DNA of 64,000 nt from Dactylorhiza incarnata (taxonomy: Eukaryota > Streptophyta > Magnoliopsida > Asparagales > Orchidaceae). Positions 32,843 to 42,230 of the stretch are shown one piece after another. The DNA is taken from positions 5,084,001-5,148,000 of the forward strand of contig JAWHQI010000068.1 in the NCBI GenBank assembly GCA_033032865.1, in the 5' to 3' direction. Both the position numbers and the translations under genes were made by a program. Under the pieces are notes generated by a model, which did no database searches, was not told the origin of the DNA, and saw nothing but the letters and a program-made list of their open reading frames with translations. Position 1 is the stretch's first letter; each line of letters opens with the position of its first letter.

Positions 32843-35800
32843 ATGGCTGGGGATGAAGAGCAGGGCGAGGAGTTCGGCGAGACCCCTCAGGAGGCCATGG
32901 CTAGGATGTTCGCGGACTTCAGGAAGGAGGTGCTCGACACCTTGGGGTTCACGGTCACGGCTCTGCGGAGTGAATTCGCGACCCCGGCACCTCAGGCGAC
33001 CACTGCCCCAACAACAGTCGGCGAGAGGGCACCAGGAGGAAGGGCTGGAAAAGAAGTTGCCATTGAACCAGGACATGACAGGGAAGGGCGAGTGTTGTTC
33101 GCCAGTCCGGCGAGCCCGGTGTTAGCGAGCTCCGCGCCGGCGAATTCGGTGCCGACGAGCTCTGCCCCAGCGAGCACGACACAGGCGAGCGCACGCCAGG
33201 AAAACGCGACGACAGCCGGGGTGGTTCAGGCGAGCGTCGCCCTCGCGAGTGCGATCCCAAGCTTGGCGAGCGAGCTGGGTCCGCGAGCCGAGCGAGAGAA
33301 GATGGTAGGAGGGGGAAGCCCCTTCTGCGAATTAGTGTTATCTGCGCCCGTTCCGGCAGGATTCAGAGAATGGGATAGAGTGTACTACAATGGCAGAGAT
33401 GACCCAGTTCAGCATCTGCAGTCTTTCGAGGACTCGGTCTCCATCAGGCCGATGTCCGATGCCTTCAAGTGTCGGCTCTTCGCCGTCACTCTCAAGGAGA
33501 AGGCCAGGGACTGGTTTCATTCGCTTCCGGCAGGCTCCATCTACGCGTTCGAGGACCTGCGCCGTAGTTTCTTGTTGAGATTTTCAACTTCAAAGAGGAG
33601 GAAGAAGGACGCTGATTCCCTCTTCGCGGTGAAGCAGGAGTCCAGGGAGACGTTGGCTCAGTACGCGGATCGGTTCCAGGAGGAAGTGCAGCTCACTCAG
33701 GAGGTGCCCGGATTTGCACTTCAACTCGCCTTCACGGTCGGGTTGAAGGAAAGCTTCTTCAAGATGGCATTGAAAAGAAAGGCCCCCGTCTCCTATGAGG
33801 AGCTGATGGAGAGGGTGGCGGAGGAAGTAGCAAGCGAAGAAGCCAACCCAGAGCTCACCAAGAGGCTGGCCAAGCTCGGTGAGCCGGAGGTGAGGCAGCA
33901 AGAGGTCAGAAGAAGAGAAGAGCCCCGGGCCCCGGAGGTGGGATGGAGGCCGCAGGGTGGAGGAGTGCAGGGGCAAGGAAGGGGTTATGGCCCAGGAAGG
34001 GGTAACCGTTTCGAGGGACAATGGAGACCCCCCCAGTTGGGGTGGAGGCAAGGCCCGATGCAGTTGCCTCCCCCACCTCAACAGGCCATGGCAATTGGCC
34101 GGGGAAGAGGAAGGGGAAGAGGAGAAGCGGAGGCGGCGGCCGCTAGGAGAAGAAGGAACAGGATAGCAGAGACCAGGGCAAGGGAAGCGGCGGTGCCCTA
34201 TTGCATCTTCCACGATGTGGAAGGCCACTCCACGGACACCTGTCCGGAGTTCCTGGAGGTGAAGAGGGGCCGAGCACCCGCACCACCACCGCAGCAGCCG
34301 TTAAGGATCGTGGAGGTGGAACCTCGGGAGGAGGATGAAAGATGTGAGGATAGAGCAGATCTGGGGAACAGAGGAGGGATCAGAGTGATCCATGGGGGGG
34401 TAGGGGTGGAGGCGACCCGCAAGGCTAGTCTCCATACCATCTACCGCCGGAGCGTGGCGTCAACATCCACCGCTCCACCCCCGACCGAGAAAATTATTTT
34501 CACCCAAAAGGACATGCCGAGCTACGAAGACCCGTTCTGCGACGCGCTGGTCATCCAGACGGTGATCGAGAACTTCACCGTCTCCCGGATCCTAGTGGAC
34601 AATGGGAGTTCGGTCAATGTCATCTTCAAGAAGGCATTCGACAAGATGGAGGTGGAGCCCAGAAGGGTGTTGGCCTCGGATGGCCCTCTGTTCAGATTTT
34701 TGGGAGAGAGGAAGGAAGTAGAAGGAGGGGTAGGGCTCCATGTGACCCTGGGTGGGCAGTCTCGGAACTGTCGCTTTGTCATAGTGGACGCCCCGAGCAG
34801 TTACAGCGCCATCTTCGGACGGCCACTCATCAGCGCGTTCCGTTGTGTCCCCTCCACTTTTCATCAGTGCCTCAAATTCAACGACGGAGGGGTCCAGGTG
34901 CGGGTCAGGGGGGATCCCAAGGTAGCAAGACAGTGCTACGTGACGGCTGTCAACACCATCTCCTGGATGGGAGAAGCCGAGGAGTGGGATAAGGTGATGG
35001 AGGAGGTAGCCGAAGCCGGAGGTCTGGAGGTGGCTGAAGAGAAGAAGGGAGGTGAAGTTCATGTCCAGGAAGGGGTAGCTGAGGTACCCCGGGCGGAGAG
35101 AAAGGGAGAAGAGAAGAAGGCCCAAGAGAGAAGGACGGAGGAGCTGATGGTGGTAGGGAAGGAAGTCAAGGAAGAGACTCAAGCTCCCGCTTGTGCCGAG
35201 GAAGAGAAGGCTTGGGGGGAGCAGTCCCGGTTGGAGGCCGTGGACGAGGTCGTGGAGCTCGAGGTCGTCACCCGGCTGGGGGTGGTGGAAAAAGTCCGGG
35301 TCAGCGGAGGACTCGGCCCAGGAGATCAAGCGGAGATTCTAGCTTGCGTGCAACAGAACGTGGACGTCTTCGCTTGGAGCGCCGCTGAAATGCCCAGGAT
35401 CGATGCAGATGTGGCGTGCCATCGCCTCAACCTCGACCCCGGTGCCCGTCCCATCCGCCAGAAGAGGAGAGCCGTCGCAGACAAGCTAGAAGGGCCCATC
35501 CGCGAGGAGGTGGGCAAACTCCTGCAGGCCGGATTTGTATCGGAGATCCAGTATCCAGGCTGGGTCTCCAACGTCGTTATGGTAAAGAAGGGTGGAGGTA
35601 AGTGGCGTATGTGTATCAATTTTTCACTTCTTAATAAAGCATGCCCGAAAGATTGCTACCCCTTGCCCAGAATCGACGCGCTGGTTGACTCAGCCGTCGG
35701 TTTTACTGTAATGTCCTTCTTAGATGCTTTTTCAGGTTACCATCAAATCCGCATGCATCCCCCGGACATTAAGGACGTTTCCTTCATCACGGGGGATGGA

Positions 35801-36838
35801 TGTTATTGCTATAAGATGATGCCCTTCGGGCTCAAGAACGCAGGGGCAACATACCAAAGGATGATGGATAGGGTCTTCCGCGAACAGAAAGGAAGAAATT
35901 TAGAGGTCTATGTCGACGACCTCATGGTTAAGAGCCGAGACCTCGGGACCCACCTCCGAGACCTCGAAGAGACATTCGGGACCCTGCGGCGGTACAAGAT
36001 GAAGCTCAATCCCTTGAAGTGTGTCTTCGGGGCAAGCCGAGGGAAGTTCCTGGGCCATTTGCTCACCCCCACGGGAGTGGAACCCAACCCGGACAAAGTT
36101 AAAGCGGTGATGGAGTTAGAGTCGCCGAGGAACCCGAAGGAGGTCCAGAGCCTCACAGGGAAATTGGCTGGGCTCAGTAGATTCCTCTCCAAGGCGGGAG
36201 AAAAGTGTGCACCTTTTTTCAAAGTACTGCGGGGAAACAAGAAGTTCGAATGGACCCCGGAGTGCGAGAGGGCCTTCCAAGCCCTGAAAGAACAGCTCAC
36301 TCAAACCCCTCTACTCCAGGGACCGAGACCAGGAGAGGACCTATCTCTATACCTAGGGGTAGGATCCGAGGCAGTAAGTTCCGTGCTAATCCGAGAGGAG
36401 GGGAAGAAACAGTTCCCAATCTACTATGTTAGTCGAGTGCTGAAGAAGGCGGAACTCCGATACCCAATCCTAGAAAAGTTAGCCTTCGCCTTGGTGGTAT
36501 CGGCCCGGAGGCTCCGGCCTTACTTTCAAGCCCATTCAATTAAAGTGGTGACCGACCATCCGCTCCGCAAAATCATGGAAGGGGTGGAACACTCAGGAAG
36601 GTTGGCAAAGTGGTCCGTGGAATTAAGCGAGTTCAATATCACCTTCGTACCCAGGACATCCATCAGGGCTCAAGCAGTGGCAGACTTCATGGCCGACTAC
36701 GCGGCCGAAGTGGAGGAGCACGAGCCACCTTCCCCGGAAGCATGGAAGATGTTGGTGGACGGAGCGTCGGGAAAACACTCCTTCGGGGGGGGGGGGGGGG
36801 GGAATAGTCCTAGTGAGTCCTCAGGGGACTCGGATTGA
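32843..36838 (+). CDS. gag-pol: Gag-protease-RT-RNase H polyprotein of element A
   Basis: The frame is 1,331 aa in one piece. Approximate order: capsid at residues 176-350 (RLFAVTLKEKARDWFHSLP), an arginine/glutamate-rich stretch, and a C-x2-H-x4-H-x4-C knuckle near 453 (CIFHDVEGHSTDTC). The retropepsin site VDNGSSVNVIF is near 584, RT at about 853-1110 with catalytic YVDD near 1022, and a gypsy RNase H at about 1140-1290. A second, archaeal-type RNase H starts at LVDGASG, near 1299. An 18-G run at 36785-36802 then throws the frame off, ending it at 36838; the homologous sequence resumes in another frame at 36813. Everything up to that point looks intact. The ATG is 56 bp after the LTR. Confidence 0.93.
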   Translation: MAGDEEQGEEFGETPQEAMARMFADFRKEVLDTLGFTVTALRSEFATPAPQATTAPTTVGERAPGGRAGKEVAIEPGHDREGRVLFASPASPVLASSAPANSVPTSSAPASTTQASARQENATTAGVVQASVALASAIPSLASELGPRAEREKMVGGGSPFCELVLSAPVPAGFREWDRVYYNGRDDPVQHLQSFEDSVSIRPMSDAFKCRLFAVTLKEKARDWFHSLPAGSIYAFEDLRRSFLLRFSTSKRRKKDADSLFAVKQESRETLAQYADRFQEEVQLTQEVPGFALQLAFTVGLKESFFKMALKRKAPVSYEELMERVAEEVASEEANPELTKRLAKLGEPEVRQQEVRRREEPRAPEVGWRPQGGGVQGQGRGYGPGRGNRFEGQWRPPQLGWRQGPMQLPPPPQQAMAIGRGRGRGRGEAEAAAARRRRNRIAETRAREAAVPYCIFHDVEGHSTDTCPEFLEVKRGRAPAPPPQQPLRIVEVEPREEDERCEDRADLGNRGGIRVIHGGVGVEATRKASLHTIYRRSVASTSTAPPPTEKIIFTQKDMPSYEDPFCDALVIQTVIENFTVSRILVDNGSSVNVIFKKAFDKMEVEPRRVLASDGPLFRFLGERKEVEGGVGLHVTLGGQSRNCRFVIVDAPSSYSAIFGRPLISAFRCVPSTFHQCLKFNDGGVQVRVRGDPKVARQCYVTAVNTISWMGEAEEWDKVMEEVAEAGGLEVAEEKKGGEVHVQEGVAEVPRAERKGEEKKAQERRTEELMVVGKEVKEETQAPACAEEEKAWGEQSRLEAVDEVVELEVVTRLGVVEKVRVSGGLGPGDQAEILACVQQNVDVFAWSAAEMPRIDADVACHRLNLDPGARPIRQKRRAVADKLEGPIREEVGKLLQAGFVSEIQYPGWVSNVVMVKKGGGKWRMCINFSLLNKACPKDCYPLPRIDALVDSAVGFTVMSFLDAFSGYHQIRMHPPDIKDVSFITGDGCYCYKMMPFGLKNAGATYQRMMDRVFREQKGRNLEVYVDDLMVKSRDLGTHLRDLEETFGTLRRYKMKLNPLKCVFGASRGKFLGHLLTPTGVEPNPDKVKAVMELESPRNPKEVQSLTGKLAGLSRFLSKAGEKCAPFFKVLRGNKKFEWTPECERAFQALKEQLTQTPLLQGPRPGEDLSLYLGVGSEAVSSVLIREEGKKQFPIYYVSRVLKKAELRYPILEKLAFALVVSARRLRPYFQAHSIKVVTDHPLRKIMEGVEHSGRLAKWSVELSEFNITFVPRTSIRAQAVADFMADYAAEVEEHEPPSPEAWKMLVDGASGKHSFGGGGGGNSPSESSGDSD
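36785..36802. repeat. G homopolymer, 18 bases, causing a frameshift
   Basis: This lies in the glycine loop at the start of the second RNase H of element A. The frame before and the frame after differ. Confidence 0.95.
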
Positions 36839-38432
36839 GCAAGCCTTAAACATCCATTTTCCAATTACCAACAACCAGGCGGAGTACGAAGCAGTGATAG
36901 CGGGCCTTCGGCTGGCCCGGGAACTGGGTGTGCAGGACGTGGAGGTCTCCACAGACTCCATGGTGGTGGCATGCCAGATCAAAGGCGAGTTTGAAGCAAA
37001 GGATCCAACCCTCCTACTATACCTGGAGAAGGTTAAGGGAGTCATCGGGCAGTTCCGCACCTTCTCAATCAAACACGTGCCGAGGGAGGAGAGCACCCAG
37101 GCGGACCTCCTAGCCAAGTTCGGTCCTCGAGCGGGGGGAACGACTTCGGAACTCTTCCGGCCCTCCATCGAGGAGGGAGAGTCGATGGAAGTGGATCAGC
37201 AGGCCTCGTGGATGGATCCATTCATCACCTTCCTATCCTCCGGACAGTTCCCTGGAGAGGATGTGGACAAGAGGCGCTTCAGGTATAAGTCCGCCTATTA
37301 CTCTTTGCATGCAGGGGGGCTATATAGAAAGACTCTCTCAGGACTTCTGGCTCGTTGTGTCTCCGAGGAAGAGGTCCCGAGGGTCCTGGAAGAAATTCAC
37401 TCCGGGGAGTGCGGCAGTCACTCCGGGAGTCGGACCCTGGAAGGGAGGGTGTTGAGACAAGGCTACTTCTGGCCCACTCTCAGCAAGGATGCAGCAGAGT
37501 TCACAAGAAAGTGTCAGAAGTGCCAACTCTATGCTCCGCTCCAGCTCCTCCCCGCTCAGAGGCTCCGGTCCATCACGGCTCCCTGGCCTTTCGCCATATG
37601 GGGGTTAGACCTGGTCGGCCCCTTTCCCCAAGCCAGCGGTCAGAGGAAGTTCCTGCTAGTCATGATCGACTACTTCTCCAAGTGGGTAGAGGCGAAGGCG
37701 CTAGCTAAGGTGACCTCTCAGGTTGTAAGGAATTTTGTGTGGGGGGAAATAATCTGCAGACATGGACTCCCTCTAGCCATAGTGACGGACAATGGGCCAC
37801 AGTTCGCGAGTGAAGAGTTCGTCGGCTTTTGCACTCAGCTCGGCATCGACCTCAGGTTTGCCTCAGTCCACCACCCGAGGAGCAATGGGCAAGTGGAGGC
37901 GGCAAATAAGATAATCGTCAACCTGCTAAAAAAGAAAGTGGAAAACATACGAGGAAGTTGGGTGGAACAACTACCCTCCGTCCTCTGGGCCATGAGGACT
38001 ACTCCGAACACCGCCACCGGGGAGACTCCATTCAAGCTCTCCCACGGGTCCGAGGCCGTTCTCCCCATAGAGTTCGAGGTGAAGACCCCCCGGGCGACCG
38101 CTGCATGCGAGGGGGATGAAGAGTGGCTAGAGGGTAACAGTGCCGAGCAGAGGCTATCCCTGGACCTGGTGGAAGAACTCCGAGACTTGGCCACCATCAG
38201 GCAGGAAGAGGTCAAGAGGCGGATGGCTCGATATTTTGACAAACATATCCGGGTCAAACACTTTCAGAAGGGGGACCTAGTCCTGAAGAAGGTCGATGCG
38301 GCCGGCAGAGGGGCCACAGTGGGTAAGCTTAACCCCAACTGGGAAGGCCCATATATCGTAAGCGAGGTGCTCAAGTCGGGGGGGGGGGGGGGGGGGGTAT
38401 CACCTCCGGGATGTGGAAGGGATACCCCTTGA
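36813..38432 (+). CDS. pol: Second RNase H and integrase of element A
   Basis: The frame is 539 aa and continues the polyprotein after the 18-G run. Residues about 1-115 complete an archaeal-type RNase H (E in NQAEYEA, D in STDSMVV, D in TQADLLAKFG). The integrase zinc region ends in CQKCQ near 235. The core has D in GLDLVGPF (about 265), D in VTDNGPQF (about 325) and E in GQVEAAN, with DX35E spacing, so catalytic residues are intact. It ends with a basic C-terminal region and NPNWEGPYIV. A 20-G run at 38378-38397 alters the last few dozen residues. The first in-frame Met is arbitrary; the natural product is part of the polyprotein. Confidence 0.92.
   Translation: MSPQGTRIEQALNIHFPITNNQAEYEAVIAGLRLARELGVQDVEVSTDSMVVACQIKGEFEAKDPTLLLYLEKVKGVIGQFRTFSIKHVPREESTQADLLAKFGPRAGGTTSELFRPSIEEGESMEVDQQASWMDPFITFLSSGQFPGEDVDKRRFRYKSAYYSLHAGGLYRKTLSGLLARCVSEEEVPRVLEEIHSGECGSHSGSRTLEGRVLRQGYFWPTLSKDAAEFTRKCQKCQLYAPLQLLPAQRLRSITAPWPFAIWGLDLVGPFPQASGQRKFLLVMIDYFSKWVEAKALAKVTSQVVRNFVWGEIICRHGLPLAIVTDNGPQFASEEFVGFCTQLGIDLRFASVHHPRSNGQVEAANKIIVNLLKKKVENIRGSWVEQLPSVLWAMRTTPNTATGETPFKLSHGSEAVLPIEFEVKTPRATAACEGDEEWLEGNSAEQRLSLDLVEELRDLATIRQEEVKRRMARYFDKHIRVKHFQKGDLVLKKVDAAGRGATVGKLNPNWEGPYIVSEVLKSGGGGGGVSPPGCGRDTP
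38378..38397. repeat. G homopolymer, 20 bases, at integrase C-terminus
   Basis: The run follows CTCAAGTC. After it, another frame reads a typical integrase tail (YHLRDVEG). Confidence 0.95.
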
Positions 38433-38541
38433 CCGAGCTCGAAGTGGGGATGATTTGAAACGATTCTACCCTTAAAAACTTTATTATGTCATTCAATCAA
38501 TATCTTACTTTCGTTTGTTGTGTTTCTGACTACTGCTGTGC

Positions 38542-39420
38542 CAAGGTTGGATATGTTGGTGCTGGAATGCCCCAGATCGATTCCGCTCCCGGGCTTTCAC
38601 CTAGACGGGGGGTTCTGGTTGATCTCTGGAGAGGCTGGCAAGGTTGGATATGTTGGTGCTGGAATGCCCCAGATCGATTCCGCTCCCGGGCTTTCACCTA
38701 GACGGGGGGTTCTGGTTGATCTCTGGAGAGGCTGGCAAGGTTGGATATGTTGGTGCTGGAATGCCCCAGATCGATTCCGCTCCCGGGCTTTCACCTAGAC
38801 GGGGGGTTCTGGTTGATCTCTGGAGAGGCTGGCAAGGTTGGATATGTTGGTGCTGGAATGCCCCAGATCGATTCCGCTCCCGGGCTTTCACCTAGACGGG
38901 GGGTTCTGGTTGATCTCTGGAGAGGCTGGCAAGGTTGGATATGTTGGTGCTGGAATGCCCCAGATCGATTCCGCTCCCGGGCTTTCACCTAGACGGGGGG
39001 TTCTGGTTGATCTCTGGAGAGGCTGGCAAGGTTGGATATGTTGGTGCTGGAATGCCCCAGATCGATTCCGCTCCCGGGCTTTCACCTAGACGGGGGGTTC
39101 TGGTTGATCTCTGGAGAGGCTGGCAAGGTTGGATATGTTGGTGCTGGAATGCCCCAGATCGATTCCGCTCCCGGGCTTTCACCTAGACGGGGGGTTCTGG
39201 TTGATCTCTGGAGAGGCTGGCAAGGTTGGATATGTTGGTGCTGGAATGCCCCAGATCGATTCCGCTCCCGGGCTTTCACCTAGACGGGGGGTTCTGGTTG
39301 ATCTCTGGAGAGGCTGGCAAGGTTGGATATGTTGGTGCTGGAATGCCCCAGATCGATTCCGCTCCCGGGCTTTCACCTAGACGGGGGGTTCTGGTTGATC
39401 TCTGGAGAGGCTGGCAAGGC
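38542..39420 (+). repeat. 97-bp x 9 perfect tandem array in element A 3' UTR
   Basis: Units start at 38542, 38639, 38736 and every 97 bp to 39318. As far as I can read, all nine are identical. Each contains GGTTGGATATGTTGGTGCTG and ACGGGGGGTTCTGGTTGATC. Open frames of 83 aa (plus) and 65 aa (minus) recur because of the period and are not genes. Tandem repeats between pol and the 3' LTR are a known trait of Tat elements. Confidence 0.97.
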
Positions 39421-39793
39421 TAGCAATAAGGATCAAGGACTAAGATAACAGGTTGGAATACTAGTCAGGGAATCTCAGCTCACGGGATGACTATCCGTAC
39501 TCACCAAAGTTAGGCTCGCCGGGCAGTGTTCGCGGGCGGTGATAACCCGGGCTCGCGAGACCCATTGAAAAGAAAACCTCGGTGAGGCGAGCCCAGGCGC
39601 GCGCGCTCGCGAACTCTCCGGGAGCACCACCACGTGACGATTAGTTATGAGGTTGGAAAAGAAATCCACGAGAAGAAATAAACACAAGCATGATCATAAA
39701 GGTTAACAAAAAGTTATAACTATATGTTCGGCAGCAATCTCGCCAGCCCAAAAATGATATACATTTGCGAAAAGGGGGAAAGAAGAAAAGAAT
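39421..39793 (+). other. Non-coding spacer of element A
   Basis: Between the 97-bp array and the end of the first opposite-strand gene. No frame or repeat of note, except CGCGAG-type motifs resembling those in the LTR. Confidence 0.6.
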
Positions 39794-41734
39794 TCATCCT
39801 AGAGGGCCCTCGCCGTCTTTGCGAGTCCCCAACCAGGGCGCCATGGCGAAGAGGTCCGGACAGACGTCTTCCGCTGTGAACTCCATCGCGTCCTCGGCTA
39901 GCAGGCTTGCATCCTTAAGGGTAGTGAAAACAAGGTTGGCGACCTCCTGTGCATCCCGCCGCCTCTGCTCCTCACTTTCGGCAGCCCTCTGTTGAGAGCC
40001 GACTCGCCCAGGAGAGGGAGGTAGCACGCCGCGAACCAGCTCATCCACTCGAGCCTTCAACATGATATTCTCCAACTCCAGCTCGCCGTTGCGAGCGAGG
40101 AGCTTGGTGGCCACGTCGGCATCCTGAGCATCAAGCGGGTTAGGGGAAGGCCAGAGATCGTAAACAGCAAAGAAAAGAAACCCGGGGGTCGCGTACCATC
40201 TTGCCCTGTATGCCGGCGAGAAGGGTTTCCGTCGCTTCTTCTTTCTCCTTGAGGCCCTTGATTTCCTCGCGAGCCTTCTTCAGCTCTTCCCTGTACGCGC
40301 GGATGTCCCTGTCCGCCTGCAGATATCGACGCCCCGCCATATGTGCGAGCTCCGTCGAGCGGAATTGGGCTCGCATTTCTTCATAGACCAACTGTCTGGG
40401 CCCCATCTCTTTGTAGGCGGTGGCGTCCTCGCGGCCATATAAGCCGAAGGAGATGGAGAACGCCTCCTCCCCGGCCTTACCGAGCTCCACCCAGGAAGGG
40501 TGAAGGGTGGAGCAGGAAATTCGGTTGGCATTGGGGTCCCAGGCGAGCAGGGGCTCGCCAAGGAGGTCGGAGACTTTCTCGCCTAGACCAAAGTTCCTGT
40601 GACCTTTGGGTTGAGGGGTCACGGAGGAACTCCCAGCACCCTGGTTCACCGGGGGGTCAAGCTTTTCCGCAGGGGAAGGAGGCGAGCCGTCGGTCTCGCT
40701 CAGGTAGACGACTGCGCTCCTATCCTTAACAGCGGAGGTCTTTCCTTTCAGCTTCTTGGAGGATCGCGAACTCGGCTGACTCGCAGAAGGGGGCCGCTTC
40801 TTGCCGGACCCGACGGCGAAAAGGTCGCGGCAAGCCTCTGCCGCCGCGGTCGCGAGAGTATCCACCGTGAGGGTGATGCCCTGCGCGTGCGGGGGATTGA
40901 CGGGGACCTCGCGCTCACCTGTAAAGTAAGCGTTATACGATGAAGAAAGGGAAAAGAAAGTGAGGCGCGAGCGAACCCTACCTTCCCCCTGAGGAACGGA
41001 GAGTAACGAATCGACGCTGCGCCGCAGATAGGCGACTTCGAAGTTCTTGCCGGAGAGGTATTGGAGGAGTTTGGCGTCGGCGCCGCCCAGCGAGCTCGGA
41101 GGGCGGTAAGTGGCGTCATCCCGCTGGATGGGGGTGAAGTGGAGGTTGCCGAAGGGTCCTTTCACTAGGAGGAACTTCTGGGTCCAATAGTGGCTCTTGT
41201 TCACCGTCTCGCAGACGGTGACGTGCTGGCTCGCGAAATAGGTAGTCCCATCTCGGAAGGCGCGGAAAGAAAAAACTTTGCGGAAGACGAGGAGGCTGAA
41301 CTCGATCCTCTCTTCCCGCAGATAACAGGCGAACGCGACAATGTCCGCGATCGCATTTGGGGTCAACTGGCTCGGCAACACCCCATAATATCGCAACACC
41401 TACAAAGAACGAGGAGAAAGTTGCGATAGCGAACACGAGGCAGCGAGAAGGTCAGGCGAAATACCTGACGGATTTCAGGCCACAAAGGGAGTCGCAACCC
41501 ATTCTCAAAATGCGCGATGGGGATCGCGAGCTCGTCAGCCTCGGTCTCGTTTAAGGTGGAGTTCTCGCTTGGACAGCGAGCCGAGTAACCCTCCGGGAGA
41601 TAGCGGTCCACCGCGAGCTTATACTCCTCGGCTGTGATGTTCGCGCAGTAGAACTCGTGGGCTTGAAACGCTGAGGCGCATTTGGACCGCCCCTCGCTCT
41701 CGCCATCCGCTCCCACTTGCTGATTCGTCCGCAT
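39794..41734 (-). CDS. Opposite-strand spliced gene 1 of element A (Transposase_28-like protein)
   Basis: The gene lies antisense to gag-pol. Proposed exons on the minus strand are 41734-41465, 41399-40982, 40918-40197 and 40123-39794. Introns of 65, 63 and 73 bp each begin GT and end AG (CAG|GTATTT...TTTGTAG, GAAG|GTAGGG...TTTACAG, GATG|GTACGC...GCTCAG). Removing them leaves one frame of about 579 aa. The first half (SENSTLNETEADEL, GVLPSQLTPNAIADIV, YWTQKFLLVKGPFGNL) resembles the plant Pfam family 'putative gypsy type transposon' (Transposase_28). The middle is serine/lysine-rich, and the C-terminal third is probably coiled coil. Similar antisense genes are known in Tat/Grande-type elements. 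The start was chosen because it is the ATG downstream of a TATA box and directly before the conserved part. Function unknown. Splicing is inferred from frame continuity. Confidence 0.8.
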
Positions 41735-41855
41735 CGAGTCAGGAAAAGACAGCCTACGAGCAGCGAACGCGAACGCGATCTTGCGAGAACGGAGATGAGC
41801 GTAGGCGCGGGAAGACGGGAGAAATAAATGCGACGGGTAGAAGATTGAATCCAAA

Positions 41856-41865
41856 CTATTTATAG
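41856..41865 (-). promoter_or_regulatory. TATA box for opposite-strand gene 1
   Basis: The minus strand reads CTATAAATAG about 122 bp upstream of the proposed ATG at 41734. Nothing else in the gypsy element would need a promoter here. Confidence 0.65.
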
Positions 41866-42230
41866 AGGGCTCTGATGGGCACGGGAATCGAAGCGTCAGG
41901 AGTGCGGATAACGGAAACAAAGTAAAATCCTACCCGATAGTACAGTAGTCCTGCGAACCCAAGCTCGCCACGGCCAGCCTGCGAGGAAAAAGGGTCTATG
42001 CCTAGCGTTGCATAAAAACACAAACGCTCCACGAGGGCGAACGTATCAAACAAAGCGAACGGACTAAACAAACCACAGGCACACCGCCGAAACAAATAGA
42101 ATAATAAAAGAAAAACGATAAAAGGCGAGTCACGATAGACTCGCGAGTATTACCACACCAAATATTGTTCATACAGACGTCATAAAAGAAGCAAAAACAG
42201 CGGGATGGTAGCATTCAACCCGCGGCGGTC
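41866..42230. other. Intergenic region between the two opposite-strand genes
   Basis: About 365 bp between the stop of gene 2 and the TATA box of gene 1. No other coding signal; probably the upstream promoter of gene 1. Confidence 0.55.

Noticed and set aside
32495..33076. Minus-strand 193-aa frame spanning LTR, primer site and gag start of A
   Set aside because: Crosses structural boundaries and has no domain; chance frame.
33590..34440. Minus-strand frames of 212 and 80 aa in gag of A
   Set aside because: Shadow frames of the GC-rich gag-pol gene.
38542..39420. CRISPR-like regular repeat
   Set aside because: Units are contiguous with no unique spacers, in a plant retrotransposon.
38486..39423. 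Repeated 83-aa and 65-aa open frames
   Set aside because: Created by the 97-bp tandem repeat; identical on every period and on both strands.
40343..40943. Sense-strand frames of 114-128 aa opposite gene 1
   Set aside because: Shadows of the antisense coding exons.
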